From Acidovorax soli (GTDB lineage: Bacteria > Pseudomonadota > Gammaproteobacteria > Burkholderiales > Burkholderiaceae_C): a DNA stretch of 64,000 nucleotides. Below the pieces are notes generated by a model. It saw only the letters and a program-made list of their open reading frames with translations, did no database searches and was not told where the DNA came from. Shown one piece after another: positions 7,883 through 16,479 of this stretch. The DNA lies in contig NZ_JACHLK010000001.1 in NCBI RefSeq assembly GCF_014207955.1, positions 186,001-250,000 on the forward strand, given 5' to 3'. The position numbers and the translations under genes are program-made. The first letter of the stretch is position 1, and every line of letters starts with the position of its first letter.

Positions 7883-9067
7883 ATGACCCGTGAAGTCGTC
7901 GTCGTCAGCGCAGTGCGCACCGCCATCGGCACCTTTGGCGGCAGCCTCAAGGACATTGCCCCCACCGAACTGGGCGCGCTCGTGGTGCGCGAATCGCTCG
8001 CCCGTGCCAACGTGGAAGGCAAGGACGTGGGCCACGTGGTGTTCGGCCATGTGGTGAACACCGAGCCCAAGGACATGTACCTCTCGCGCGTGGCCGCCAT
8101 CAACGGCGGCTGCAGCGAGAACACCCCCGCCTACAACGTCAACCGCCTGTGCGGCTCGGGCCTGCAGGCCATCGTGAACGCCAGCCAGTCCATCCTGCTG
8201 GGCGACACCGACGTGGCCATCGGCGCCGGTGCCGAGAACATGAGCCGCGCACCGTTCGCCAGCCTGAACATGCGCTGGGGCGCGCGCATGGGCGACACCA
8301 AGATGGTGGACATGATGATCGGTGCGCTGCACGACCCCTTCCACAGCATCCACATGGGCGTGACGGCCGAGAACATCGCCGCCAAGTGGGGCATCAGCCG
8401 CGAAGACCAGGACCAGCTGGCCGTGGAAAGCCACAACCGCGCCGAGCGCGCCACCGCGGCCGGCCTGTTCAAGGACCAGATCGTGCCCGTCACCTTGAAG
8501 AGCAAGAAGGGCGACGTGCAGTACGCGACCGACGAGCACTTCCGTCCCGGCGCGACGCTGGCCCACATGGCCAAGCTCAAGCCCTTGTTCATCAAGGAAA
8601 ACGGCACTGTGACGGCGGGCAATGCCTCGGGCATCAACGACGCGGCCGCTGCCGTAGTGCTGATGGAAGCCGGTGCCGCCAAGGCCCGCGGCGCCAAGCC
8701 CCTGGCGCGCCTGGTGGCCTACGCCCATGCCGGTGTGGACCCCAAGTACATGGGCATCGGCCCCGTGCCCGCCACCCAACTGGCGCTCAAGAAGGCCGGC
8801 CTCACGGTGGCCGACCTGGACGTGATCGAGGCCAACGAGGCCTTCGCCGCCCAGGCCTGCGCGGTGAGCAAGGACCTGGGCCTGGACCCGGCCAAGGTCA
8901 ACCCCAATGGCTCGGGCATCTCGCTGGGCCACCCGATCGGCGCCACGGGTGCGCTGATCACCGTGAAGGCCCTGCACGAGCTGCAGCGCGTGCAAGGCCG
9001 CTATGCGCTGGTGACCATGTGCATCGGCGGCGGCCAGGGGATTGCGGCGATCTTCGAACGCCTCTGA
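7883..9067 (+). CDS. bktB: Beta-ketothiolase BktB (acetyl-CoA C-acyltransferase)
   Basis: 394-residue thiolase that condenses or cleaves beta-ketoacyl-CoA in the cytoplasm. The nucleophilic Cys is in NRLCGSGLQAI near 90; the His is in NEAFAAQA near 340; the GHPIGATGA segment and the second catalytic Cys in MCIGGGQG near 380 are present. From the MTREVVVVS start through to the end it closely resembles the Cupriavidus BktB, which prefers longer beta-ketoacyl-CoAs than PhaA. A strong AAAGGAAA ribosome site lies five bases before the ATG. Upstream is an SDR remnant that probably once formed a unit with it. It could supply the thiolase step missing from the hydroxycinnamate beta-oxidation cluster further right, but that is inference. 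Confidence 0.92.
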   Translation: MTREVVVVSAVRTAIGTFGGSLKDIAPTELGALVVRESLARANVEGKDVGHVVFGHVVNTEPKDMYLSRVAAINGGCSENTPAYNVNRLCGSGLQAIVNASQSILLGDTDVAIGAGAENMSRAPFASLNMRWGARMGDTKMVDMMIGALHDPFHSIHMGVTAENIAAKWGISREDQDQLAVESHNRAERATAAGLFKDQIVPVTLKSKKGDVQYATDEHFRPGATLAHMAKLKPLFIKENGTVTAGNASGINDAAAAVVLMEAGAAKARGAKPLARLVAYAHAGVDPKYMGIGPVPATQLALKKAGLTVADLDVIEANEAFAAQACAVSKDLGLDPAKVNPNGSGISLGHPIGATGALITVKALHELQRVQGRYALVTMCIGGGQGIAAIFERL

Positions 9068-9216
9068 GGCCGAGCACCGCTTGAAGCTTGCTTTCTAGAG
9101 CACACGCTGACTAGACAACTTGCGCACCACGCCCGTGGAGTTGGCCTGGATCGATTTCTCATTTCAGCCCGCTCCTCCGCACCAAACGCGTCGAAAATCG
9201 AGAGCGGCTGCAGTGG

Positions 9217-9363
9217 TCACTTCCGTCGAATCATTGCTTGCGCCCACCAATTGCTACTGGCCATGGCCAAGCCTCCGAGCGGCTCCCATCCGCACTTGAT
9301 CGCATCGTTGACCTGTTCGATCAAGGTTTTCATGCTGACATGGGAGAGGATGTTGTACTCCAT
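9217..9363 (-). CDS. DUF1737-type microprotein
   Basis: A 48-residue reading frame on the minus strand, in the otherwise gene-free stretch 9068-9547. It reads MEYNILSHVSMKTLIEQVN followed by a segment with IKCGWEPLGG and ends with WAQAMIRRK. This fits the DUF1737 pattern (an N-terminal MEYxI strand, a helix LxxxVNxxIxxGWxPxGG, and a C-terminal QAM-basic strand). DUF1737 proteins are small, of unknown function and common in accessory DNA. The ribosome site is weak (AGTAGG two bases before the ATG). Nothing else convincing was seen at 9068-9216 or 9364-9547. Confidence 0.6.
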   Translation of the reverse strand: MEYNILSHVSMKTLIEQVNDAIKCGWEPLGGLAMASSNWWAQAMIRRK

Positions 9364-9547
9364 TGCCTACTTTCTGAACTGAATCAAAATCTGCGACGTG
9401 AAGGCTTTGGGTTGTGGACATCGCTACAAGCCCTCGGCCATCTTCTTGCGCCGAATCTAACAGTGGTGAATCCATCCGGTCCAACATCCTTGCGCCCATG
9501 ACCGGCCCCAGGCCTTTGCATGTGGGCCTGATCCTAGGTGTGGTGCA

Positions 9548-10543
9548 TCAGCCCTCCTGCTCCTCAGCACCTGGCTCATCACCTGTCAGCAGTGAGTGCC
9601 GGAAATACGGCCGCGCCGAAGAATCCAAAATTGCATCGAGCTGCTCGTACGTGGATTGCTCAGGCTGCAACCACGTGTCAATGTCCTTGGGCCTGATCGG
9701 CACCACGCATCGGTCGTGGCCCACCGCTCGAACCTCGGGCGGCGGATCATCGGTGATGATGGCAAACGAAAGAAGGTCAGGCACCCCTGGCGCCGACCAT
9801 CGGGCCCAGACGCAGGCAAGCACCAGGTCCTGCTCAGGCTCCGGCCAAAACTCCACGATCACGGTTCCGGGCTTTTCGCCAGGTTGAAGCGTCTGCCGGC
9901 CTTCGGCTAGGTGCCTGGGCACGTGCTCATAGAAGCGGCTGATGACGATAACGGCGTGGGTCTTGCCGTACTGGTGCCTCCAGAAGCCCTTGAGCGAATC
10001 CTTGCGGGCGTTGTAGCAACCTGGGAACTCCTTGTCGAAGGACTCGGGCACATGCGACGGGCGGCAGTGGTAGCGCATCAGCTTGAGCACCCGCTCACCG
10101 TCTTCCATCACCATCACAGGTACATAGGAGCCGGGGAAGATCCGCGAGTCGATGGCACTCAAGCGGGTCTGGTGCAGCTTGGCGATCTTATCTTCATACC
10201 AGGGGATCTTCTTGGTGGCGATGCGCTGATCGGCTGCCGCTGTCTTGGTGAATTTGACCTGCAGCTTCGCAGTGGCCTTGGCCAGCCTGGCACGCTGCGT
10301 TTCCAGGTCGGCGAGGAGTTCTTTTTCCCGGTCGGCCGCGTACTGCGCGATCGCCATCTTGATGTCGCGCTCGGCTTCTGACTGCGGCATTTCGAAGGCA
10401 GCTTCGACGCTCTTGGGGATCAGGATGCTGCTGTCGCCCAGTCGCCGGTAGAAGAGCTCGTAGAAGTTCTTGAGGCTCAGCTTGGCCCCGTATTCGCGCA
10501 CGAACTTCGCGTAGTCAGACCGGACCATTGCGCTGTAGCACAT
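9548..10543 (-). CDS. SRAP-domain protein (SOS response-associated, YedK/HMCES family)
   Basis: 331-residue SRAP protein. This family protects abasic sites in single-stranded DNA by forming a covalent thiazolidine link through the Cys that follows the initiator Met. Here translation from 10543 begins MCYSAMV, so Cys2 is in place. The active-site Asn (NARKDSLKG), Glu (RFYEHVPRHL) and His (GHDRCVVPI) are visible; the usual HxRMP appears as HDRCVV. A central coiled-coil insertion (about 85-130, with AKATAKLQVKFTK) makes it longer than the 220-230 residues of YedK. The start is fixed by the needed Cys2 and by a CAGGAG ribosome site; the longer frame to 10687 is wrong. It lies downstream of the SIR2 gene, 121 bases apart and in the same direction. 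Confidence 0.88.
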   Translation of the reverse strand: MCYSAMVRSDYAKFVREYGAKLSLKNFYELFYRRLGDSSILIPKSVEAAFEMPQSEAERDIKMAIAQYAADREKELLADLETQRARLAKATAKLQVKFTKTAAADQRIATKKIPWYEDKIAKLHQTRLSAIDSRIFPGSYVPVMVMEDGERVLKLMRYHCRPSHVPESFDKEFPGCYNARKDSLKGFWRHQYGKTHAVIVISRFYEHVPRHLAEGRQTLQPGEKPGTVIVEFWPEPEQDLVLACVWARWSAPGVPDLLSFAIITDDPPPEVRAVGHDRCVVPIRPKDIDTWLQPEQSTYEQLDAILDSSARPYFRHSLLTGDEPGAEEQEG

Positions 10544-10552
10544 CGGCAACTC

Positions 10553-10568
10553 CTGAACGGTGAACCAG
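10553..10568. promoter_or_regulatory. Possible LexA box upstream of the SRAP gene
   Basis: CTG at 10553-10555 and CAG at 10566-10568 are separated by exactly ten bases, the spacing of the E. coli-type LexA operator, and the right arm continues as CAGTA. The centre is not AT-rich and the left arm is TCCTG, so this is a weak candidate. Its position 10-25 bases before the SRAP start would overlap the ribosome site. Confidence 0.3.
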
Positions 10569-10664
10569 TATGCCTCGGCTGCGGTCGGCACGCGATGTTC
10601 TCGCGAAACATAGCGCCCCCGCCGGTGATTTACACATGGCGGTGGAAAACGGCAGGACGATGGG

Positions 10665-13600
10665 TCACATTCCTCGCTGTCGAGCAATGTTTCGCAAACG
10701 CATGTATCGGATATCCTGAGCGAGAGTTGGAGCAGCTTGAGCGATCTTGTCGAGGCACCGCGCGAACTCCGAAGGTATCCATCGCTGCTCGGAGATCAGC
10801 GAGTGCAAGAGACTCAGTGCATCAGCCGGAAATCGCGAGCAAAACTCCGACTTGTCCAGTCGATGGATGAGAAAGTCTGGATGTTCGACAGGGCGCAGCC
10901 AGTCGTACACCGCCTTGAGCGCCGCAGGGAATTCGGATCCCGCAGCGAGAGCGGTTCTGGCCAGAGATTCGGCAATCTGGGGACTGGCAAGGTCCCGTGA
11001 CTTGGGCCACACGCCGTTCCAAAATGGCAGAGCACGATTCTTCCAGTAGTCCTCACGCTGCTCACCCGCCCCTTCAAGGGCCTGAGACAAGGCTCGCGCT
11101 GACTGCTCAAGGCCATGAAGAGGTAAAGCACTGATCGCCCCTCGAAAGTCTTGTCCCGAGAATCCCTCGATCGGCGCAAGGGCAGCATACGTGAGGAACG
11201 CAGCGAACTGCTTCTGATGCTCGCCAAGTTCTTCGTAGTGATGAGCACACGCTAAAAAGTCGCGCTTGAAAGCCACCAGGAGTGGTTGATACAACCGCGG
11301 CGACCAAAGGAACCCTTCCCAAAGCGCTCTTGCTTCGTTGCGATTTTCCCAACTGAGTAGGGGCAGTAGATGTTGCTGTGTCCATGCCCTATCGACTCGG
11401 AAGAGCGCGATCAGGTTGGCTGCCAGCAGCACTCGACCGTGGCGGAACCGGTCGATGGTCAGATCACACAACTCGGCGAACAGAACATCTATGATGTCTG
11501 GGAGTTGATCGTTGTCGTTTGGACTCCGCTTGAACCAAAGATTGATCAGCGCTTGAGTAGTGTGTCCGATCGGATGATTGATGGCTTCAGTGACAGGCTG
11601 GTCAATGACTTCACCATTGCGCGTCATTCCGGTGCCTGCTTCGATAGGCAGTGCCATGATCCGGCGAGCCAGCGAAATCAGCATGTCCTCATGTTTGCTG
11701 ATCGACTTTGAGGCCCTTTCGATCCACCAAGTCACTCCATGGGCGAGCTCTTGCAATAGGTCGTCTGGCATTACCTCAACCAACGGTGCCGCATGTAACC
11801 ACGATCGCGAGATTTGGTCGTCCTCGCTCCAGACTTGCAGCGCCTCCCGCCAGCGACCCGTCGGCCAAATATTCTCTTTCGCCAAGTCACGCAGTGCGTA
11901 AAGACTATGGAAGAACCGAGTGCGGCAGACATCTCGCCAAGTGTCTTCGGAGAATGGCCGTCGTTCCGTCGGCTGCTTCGTGAGCCATTGGACAAGCGAT
12001 CGTCGGGTACGGGGCGCAATGTCGACATCAATGTCGTCTTCGAAATCAGGGTCACCAGACCCACTCATCCAATGTGAGAACTCGTCACTTTCATTGGCAG
12101 CAAGTTGTCGATGTGGCAACTGGTTGGAAAGCTCTGCCAAGCGTGAAGCAGCGTTGCGTCCGAGTGCCACGCCCGACGCGCTCATTTTCGCCAGAAGGAA
12201 CCAGACCGCATTCGCTTTGATGCGATCCCACTCCTCTGGCCGTAGCTCGTCGCGGTACATGTCGCGTGGAGGCCCTTCGATAATGGCGGCTTCTATGCGA
12301 TCCTGAATGGGGCCTGCAAGTTGACTCCCTTGCAAAGTTAGAAGCCGTGACACTTCACGCTTTGTGCATATCGACCACAGCCACCATGCACCATCAGCAA
12401 GAAGCCAATCGACCCAGTCGCCAGGTGCGATGCAAGCGTTATGGCTTGCGGCGAAGAGTGCGAGCCTCTTGAACGTCGGATAGGGCAAGTCGAACCACAT
12501 CCGGGCTACATACGAAGCCCGGGAATTGTCGATGGCGCGCACTGCCAGCCAAGCATCACGCAGGATCTCAATCAAGATCACCCAATCGCGGAAACCCCGG
12601 TTTTGCCAATGAGGAGATATCGAAGGTAGATCCCAGATAGATGTGTCATGCTTGTCGCTTGCATCACCCAACTCGCGCAGCAGATCGAGCGCGTCGCGAA
12701 CCAGCTGCTGCATGTCCTCAAGCAATGAGGGCAAGATGGGCGCCCACTGCTCATCCGCAACATCGCGCCACGCTGAGTGGAGGTGATCCGCTGCAAGGAC
12801 TAGCTCGTAGTCGATCAACCCCTTGATGCTGGTGGCATCGCCGCTGTCTTTCGCCACATCGTCCCAAACGAATGGCTTCCTGAGGGCAACCTGCGGCGCA
12901 AGTAGTTCACGCAATTCGAAGCGTAGGGTCGCAGTAAGGCCCTCCCTCTTCAGCCGGTCTCGCCAACGATAGAAGTCTGCGTAGCGCACAGCCGACTTCA
13001 CTCGGCCGCTGAGCAGCAGTCGCCACATCGCTCGCATCGGTGGCCCTGGAATCGCCTCGGGCGCTTGGGCACGTATTGCATCAAGTTCAGCAATGCTGCC
13101 CTTACGCTCCAGCTCAGCGAATCGATCCAGCTCTCTTTCGACCAGCCATACCAAGCGATCATGCATTTGACCGCCACATTGCGCGATCCAAATCACGAGT
13201 TTTGGATTATTCAAATGGCGCACGAGCCAGGGGGCCAGGTTGCCCATCACATCATCCCACTGGCTGCATAACTCGCCACTGTGGGCCAGAACCATCCTGG
13301 GCGAACGGTCATATGGCGCAGGGCGATGGGTAAAACTGAAGCGCAGGCCTGAATCGACATCCTGCCTTGGCGGCACGCCAAAGCGCGCTAGGTCGCTGTG
13401 CTCGAAGCGCTGGTTCGCGAAAGCCTCTAACAGCCAATCGATTGACGGAGCTGGGTTGAATTCGGCAAAGCGCTTGGCAGGAAGCCCAGACCGATCCGAT
13501 AACGCCCATAGCATGCGACCTACAAAGTCGTCTTGCTGCGTGCTTGCCGATGGTCGCGCCAACGCATGGCTCACAACAATACGCTCCTTTCCCAGCACGC

Positions 13601-14489
13601 CGTCTCGATAGGTCTCCGCCCATGCGCGCAGGGTTTTGTGCAATGCTGAGTGGTCATAGGTACCTGCCGGGACTTCGTACAGGATTGGAGTTACCCCTTT
13701 TGCTTTCCACTCCACGGTCTTGACGTGCTCCATGCCAGGTGCACAGTCGCCCAGCGCCCAGGCTTGAGGGGTGACCTCTCCCAGCATCCTGTCTGCAGCC
13801 AGGGCATCCATCATGTAGCGCAACACCGGATCGTTGATGCTGTATCCAACAAAACAGACAACATAGTTGCGGAACAGTTCACTCACGAAACGAGCCGCCC
13901 AGCGCTCCGTCAGATAGGCCAAACCAAAGTCTCCGCTTGTGACAACCAAGCGGTTCAACGTGGCGTCATCCAATTTTTCTGTCAGTAGCCCATGCAGGTA
14001 GACAAGTCCATCCCACCGACTGTTCTTGGGGATGGGGAGCATGGGTGCAGCAAAGGATTGAAACTTCTTGCCGGTGCGTTTGGCGGCGGTATGGAACACG
14101 CGGTCAAAGTTGGTGGTCACCAGGCGAATGCTGCCTTCACGCGACCGTCCCAGCTCGAGCAACGCCTCGTGCGTGGCGGTAGCCTCCTTGCGACGCAACT
14201 TCGGCTGGAGTGCTTGAGCCAAAGCGCGCCGCACGGCTAAGCGCTGCCCCGGCAAGCGCCGCTCAAGCAGGTCGAGCGTTGCGTCAAATTGCTTGCGATC
14301 AAACGCCTCCTTCTCTATGTCTGACGGTGTTGTGCCGTTCAGCTGATAGATCTTGTTGACTAATCCTTCAAATCCTGGAAGTCCGGCTGGGTACGAGATT
14401 CCAGCACCACAGAAAAACACCACTCGACCCTCTTCGTGTGCCTGCAAAAGTGCATCTGGAATGTCTGGCCCCTTGGCAATGAACTGCAC
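10665..14489 (-). CDS. SIR2-domain protein, candidate anti-phage NADase
   Basis: Very large (1274 residues) protein with an N-terminal SIR2-like domain. The Rossmann GAGIS is at 28-32, the catalytic-type Asn is in TTNFD (N127), the catalytic His is in YLHG (H166) and the family motif GYSINDP is at 215-221. Both residues needed for NAD hydrolysis in ThsA and DSR-type defence proteins are thus intact. The remaining thousand residues are Trp- and Leu-rich, probably helical repeats, with no enzyme motif recognised; in DSR proteins the C-terminal part senses phage proteins. The GTG start at 14489 follows a G-rich stretch. The gene lies beside SRAP and SOS genes in an accessory region ending in an integrase module, which supports a defence role. 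It could belong to the DSR1/DSR2-like group, but this is not proven. Confidence 0.85.
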   Translation of the reverse strand: MQFIAKGPDIPDALLQAHEEGRVVFFCGAGISYPAGLPGFEGLVNKIYQLNGTTPSDIEKEAFDRKQFDATLDLLERRLPGQRLAVRRALAQALQPKLRRKEATATHEALLELGRSREGSIRLVTTNFDRVFHTAAKRTGKKFQSFAAPMLPIPKNSRWDGLVYLHGLLTEKLDDATLNRLVVTSGDFGLAYLTERWAARFVSELFRNYVVCFVGYSINDPVLRYMMDALAADRMLGEVTPQAWALGDCAPGMEHVKTVEWKAKGVTPILYEVPAGTYDHSALHKTLRAWAETYRDGVLGKERIVVSHALARPSASTQQDDFVGRMLWALSDRSGLPAKRFAEFNPAPSIDWLLEAFANQRFEHSDLARFGVPPRQDVDSGLRFSFTHRPAPYDRSPRMVLAHSGELCSQWDDVMGNLAPWLVRHLNNPKLVIWIAQCGGQMHDRLVWLVERELDRFAELERKGSIAELDAIRAQAPEAIPGPPMRAMWRLLLSGRVKSAVRYADFYRWRDRLKREGLTATLRFELRELLAPQVALRKPFVWDDVAKDSGDATSIKGLIDYELVLAADHLHSAWRDVADEQWAPILPSLLEDMQQLVRDALDLLRELGDASDKHDTSIWDLPSISPHWQNRGFRDWVILIEILRDAWLAVRAIDNSRASYVARMWFDLPYPTFKRLALFAASHNACIAPGDWVDWLLADGAWWLWSICTKREVSRLLTLQGSQLAGPIQDRIEAAIIEGPPRDMYRDELRPEEWDRIKANAVWFLLAKMSASGVALGRNAASRLAELSNQLPHRQLAANESDEFSHWMSGSGDPDFEDDIDVDIAPRTRRSLVQWLTKQPTERRPFSEDTWRDVCRTRFFHSLYALRDLAKENIWPTGRWREALQVWSEDDQISRSWLHAAPLVEVMPDDLLQELAHGVTWWIERASKSISKHEDMLISLARRIMALPIEAGTGMTRNGEVIDQPVTEAINHPIGHTTQALINLWFKRSPNDNDQLPDIIDVLFAELCDLTIDRFRHGRVLLAANLIALFRVDRAWTQQHLLPLLSWENRNEARALWEGFLWSPRLYQPLLVAFKRDFLACAHHYEELGEHQKQFAAFLTYAALAPIEGFSGQDFRGAISALPLHGLEQSARALSQALEGAGEQREDYWKNRALPFWNGVWPKSRDLASPQIAESLARTALAAGSEFPAALKAVYDWLRPVEHPDFLIHRLDKSEFCSRFPADALSLLHSLISEQRWIPSEFARCLDKIAQAAPTLAQDIRYMRLRNIARQRGM

Positions 14490-14714
14490 GTCTCGTGCCC
14501 CCCATGTTGTTTGGCCGGTCGATTTTGCTCTGCAACTCCGAAAGCCTGAAGCACAAAGTGCCGCTCAGTGAGATCAGCCGGCCGGAACAATCGGTCTCGA
14601 TCCTGAATGCAAATGCGAGATCGCAGGCGGTAGGGCTCAACTCGGACGAGGAAATCCGGCCTGCGAGGAATCTGGGGTACAAGTTGCATCTGCGATGGCG
14701 GCTACGATCCCTGA

Positions 14715-15005
14715 ATGCTGCTCACACTCCACATCATCAAGATCGAGTCCGGGGACTATCGGGCCCACGTGATGGAAGGCGCGCAGCACCTGGGCAACTA
14801 CGAAACCACCAGCATCGCGGAGGCCATCCGCCTGGCTGCAGAGAACCCACTACCTGACCTGGCAGGGTTCCACATCTGGTACGAACATGTCTCCATTGGC
14901 AGCGTACCTGCCGGAGACATGCGGCGCGATCCCGAGGCGTTGGCCCGACGGCTGGTCGAGCTGCATGCCCTCTTCAGCAACTCCCATTCGAAAGGATTCC
15001 CATGA
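14715..15005 (+). CDS. Hypothetical protein, 96 aa
   Basis: Small acidic protein beginning MLLTLHIIKIESGDYRAHV and continuing with a helix (TSIAEAIRLAAENP) and a second helix near the C-terminus (DPEALARRLVELHALF). No family recognised. It overlaps the next gene by four bases (ATGA), so the two are translationally coupled, which supports both being real. It is divergent from the SIR2 gene across 225 bases in which nothing else was recognised. The related DPEALA(R/K)(R/L)L segment in the following protein hints that the two share a motif. Confidence 0.6.
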   Translation: MLLTLHIIKIESGDYRAHVMEGAQHLGNYETTSIAEAIRLAAENPLPDLAGFHIWYEHVSIGSVPAGDMRRDPEALARRLVELHALFSNSHSKGFP

Positions 15006-15211
15006 GCGACAAACATGTTGACGCCTCCAGTGGACAGGTCGAGCTTGACGGGTTCATCGGCGAGTGGACCGTGAAGGACGGGCGAATGAAGCTTACATGC
15101 CTCACAGCAGGAGCATCGCCCAAGGAGGCCCAGGTAGACGGCGATCCCGAGGCCTTGGCCAAGCTGCTGCTGCGGGAACTGTTGGACGACTGGAAGCGCA
15201 CCCGACCGTAG
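15002..15211 (+). CDS. Hypothetical protein, 69 aa
   Basis: Small protein beginning MSDKHVDASSGQVELDGFIG and ending in a helix with DPEALAKLLLRELLDDWKR. It starts inside the stop region of the preceding gene (ATGA overlap). The DPEALAxxLxxEL stretch resembles the C-terminal helix of the upstream partner. No function can be assigned. The pair sits between the SIR2 gene and the imuA promoter, on the strand of imuA. Confidence 0.55.
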   Translation: MSDKHVDASSGQVELDGFIGEWTVKDGRMKLTCLTAGASPKEAQVDGDPEALAKLLLRELLDDWKRTRP

Positions 15212-15256
15212 AGACGAACGCGCCTGCGCGGTCCGATAGGGTTCTTGCAGATGCCC

Positions 15257-15493
15257 CTACACCGGCTTGGCAAGTGACGTCGTGTGCAAGCGCTGTGCAG
15301 GATCAATGACCTCGGCCGGCCCGATCCCGTCGTACACCACGGCCTTCGACACCGCCACCCTCACCTGCGTCCGATCCCCCTGGTGCTCGACTTCGTAGTG
15401 GGTTTTGGGAAACGGCAGCGCAATCTCGTCCGGAGGGCCGCCATACCAGACCGGTACCAGGAGGATTGCGGGCGAAGGAAGCAGGTCGGTCAT
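15257..15493 (-). CDS. Hypothetical protein, 78 aa
   Basis: Reading frame beginning MTDLLPSPAILLVPVWYGG with a beta-rich pattern (HYEVEHQGDRTQVRVAVSKAVVYDG). The order of charged and hydrophobic residues looks like a folded small protein. No family recognised and no neighbour in the same direction. It is divergent from imuA and could share its SOS promoter region, though its own start is about 180 bases from the LexA box. Confidence 0.45.
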   Translation of the reverse strand: MTDLLPSPAILLVPVWYGGPPDEIALPFPKTHYEVEHQGDRTQVRVAVSKAVVYDGIGPAEVIDPAQRLHTTSLAKPV

Positions 15494-15672
15494 TGAACGA
15501 TTTTAGAGGCGCCTCCTCTGTCTCAAGTTCGCAGAAATTTTTCCACGGCTGGCGAACATTTGATCCTCCCGCGCCAGCCGTGACTCCCCCGCTATCGTTT
15601 TCGGTGCGACCGGCGCGCAATGGCCTTCAACTGCCGTCGGCGACCTCTTTTCTGTCAGTAGGGCTGTCCGTA

Positions 15673-15692
15673 TACTGGGTTTAATTACAGTA
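15673..15692. promoter_or_regulatory. LexA box of the imuA-imuB-dnaE2 operon
   Basis: TACTGGGTTTAATTACAGTA is a near-palindrome with CTG-N10-CAG spacing, an AT-rich centre and TA flanks, as in classical LexA operators. It ends eight bases before the imuA ATG and overlaps a -10-like TATACT (15671-15676), so bound LexA would block RNA polymerase. This indicates DNA-damage induction of the cassette. Confidence 0.88.
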
Positions 15693-15699
15693 TTTCGCC

Positions 15700-16479
15700 A
15701 TGCCAGCCGCCCGCTCCTTCGACACCCAGCACCTGCCCATCGGCGTGCGGGAGGCCGTCTGGACGGGCGACGACCTGGCCCACCAGAACCATCCGACGAT
15801 CCCGACCGGCTTTGACAGCCTGGATGCCTCCCTTCCCGGGGGCGGCTGGCCAACGCGCTCCCTGACGGAAGTCCTGTCGCCCCAGGCGCCCCTCTGCGAA
15901 TGGAGCCTGCTGGGCGGCTGCATCCCCTCCTTGATGGAGGGCGACGGTCAGATCCTGTTGGTCTCGCCCCCACTACCCCCGCATGCCGGGGGCCTGGCCC
16001 AGCGCGGCGTGCACCCGGATCGCCTGGTGTGGATCCGCGCCAAGGCGCCCGCCGACCGGCTTTGGATCACCGAGCAATTGGTCAAGTCCAACCCGCGGGG
16101 TGCGGTGATGGCTTGGCTGCCCCAGGCGCGTGCGGACCAGATCCGCCGCCTGCAGGTGCATGCCCAATCTTGCCAGTCGCCGGTCTTCCTGTTCCGGCCG
16201 ACCGGTGCACAGCGGGAGGCGTCTCCCGCGCCGCTGCGCCTGCTGGCGTCCCTGGGCTCCGGCTGGAACATCCACGTGCAGATCCTCAAGCGCCGCGGCA
16301 CGCCGTGCACTGATGCACTGGAGTTGGAGTCCATTCCCCCTCAGCTGCGCAAGGTGCTGCCACCGCGCCTGCTGCGCTCCACATCGTTTTCTTTTTCGCG
16401 CGAGGAGGCCCCCGATGCTCGGGATCTGGGCCGCACTGCGACCATCCAGCACCCACAGCGCATCCTGCATCCCCATTGA
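15700..16479 (+). CDS. imuA: Translesion synthesis accessory protein ImuA
   Basis: 259-residue RecA-related protein without an intact ATPase, acting with ImuB and DnaE2 in damage-induced mutagenesis. Recognisable family features are the N-terminal segment with PTGFDSLDASLPGGGWP (about 33-49), SLTEVL, and the central LVWIRAKAPADRLW and GAVMAWLPQA segments. It starts eight bases after the LexA box. Its 3' end overlaps the imuB start by 65 bases, so the two are coupled. Together with imuB and dnaE2 it forms the standard SOS mutasome operon, here located next to an integrase module and probably mobile. Confidence 0.88.
   Translation: MPAARSFDTQHLPIGVREAVWTGDDLAHQNHPTIPTGFDSLDASLPGGGWPTRSLTEVLSPQAPLCEWSLLGGCIPSLMEGDGQILLVSPPLPPHAGGLAQRGVHPDRLVWIRAKAPADRLWITEQLVKSNPRGAVMAWLPQARADQIRRLQVHAQSCQSPVFLFRPTGAQREASPAPLRLLASLGSGWNIHVQILKRRGTPCTDALELESIPPQLRKVLPPRLLRSTSFSFSREEAPDARDLGRTATIQHPQRILHPH

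Noticed and set aside
7538..8995. 485-codon open frame on the minus strand opposite bktB
   Set aside because: His/Gly/Val-rich composition typical of antisense frames in high-GC genes; the plus strand encodes a full thiolase with all catalytic motifs.
14495..14857. 120-codon plus-strand frame overlapping the SIR2 start region and the 96-residue gene
   Set aside because: It conflicts with the better-supported frame at 14715, which is coupled to a downstream gene, and has no recognisable features.
16130..16414. N-terminal extension of imuB inside imuA
   Set aside because: The extension is Arg/Cys-rich noise in the shadow of imuA; a strong GAGGAGG ribosome site fixes the start at 16415.
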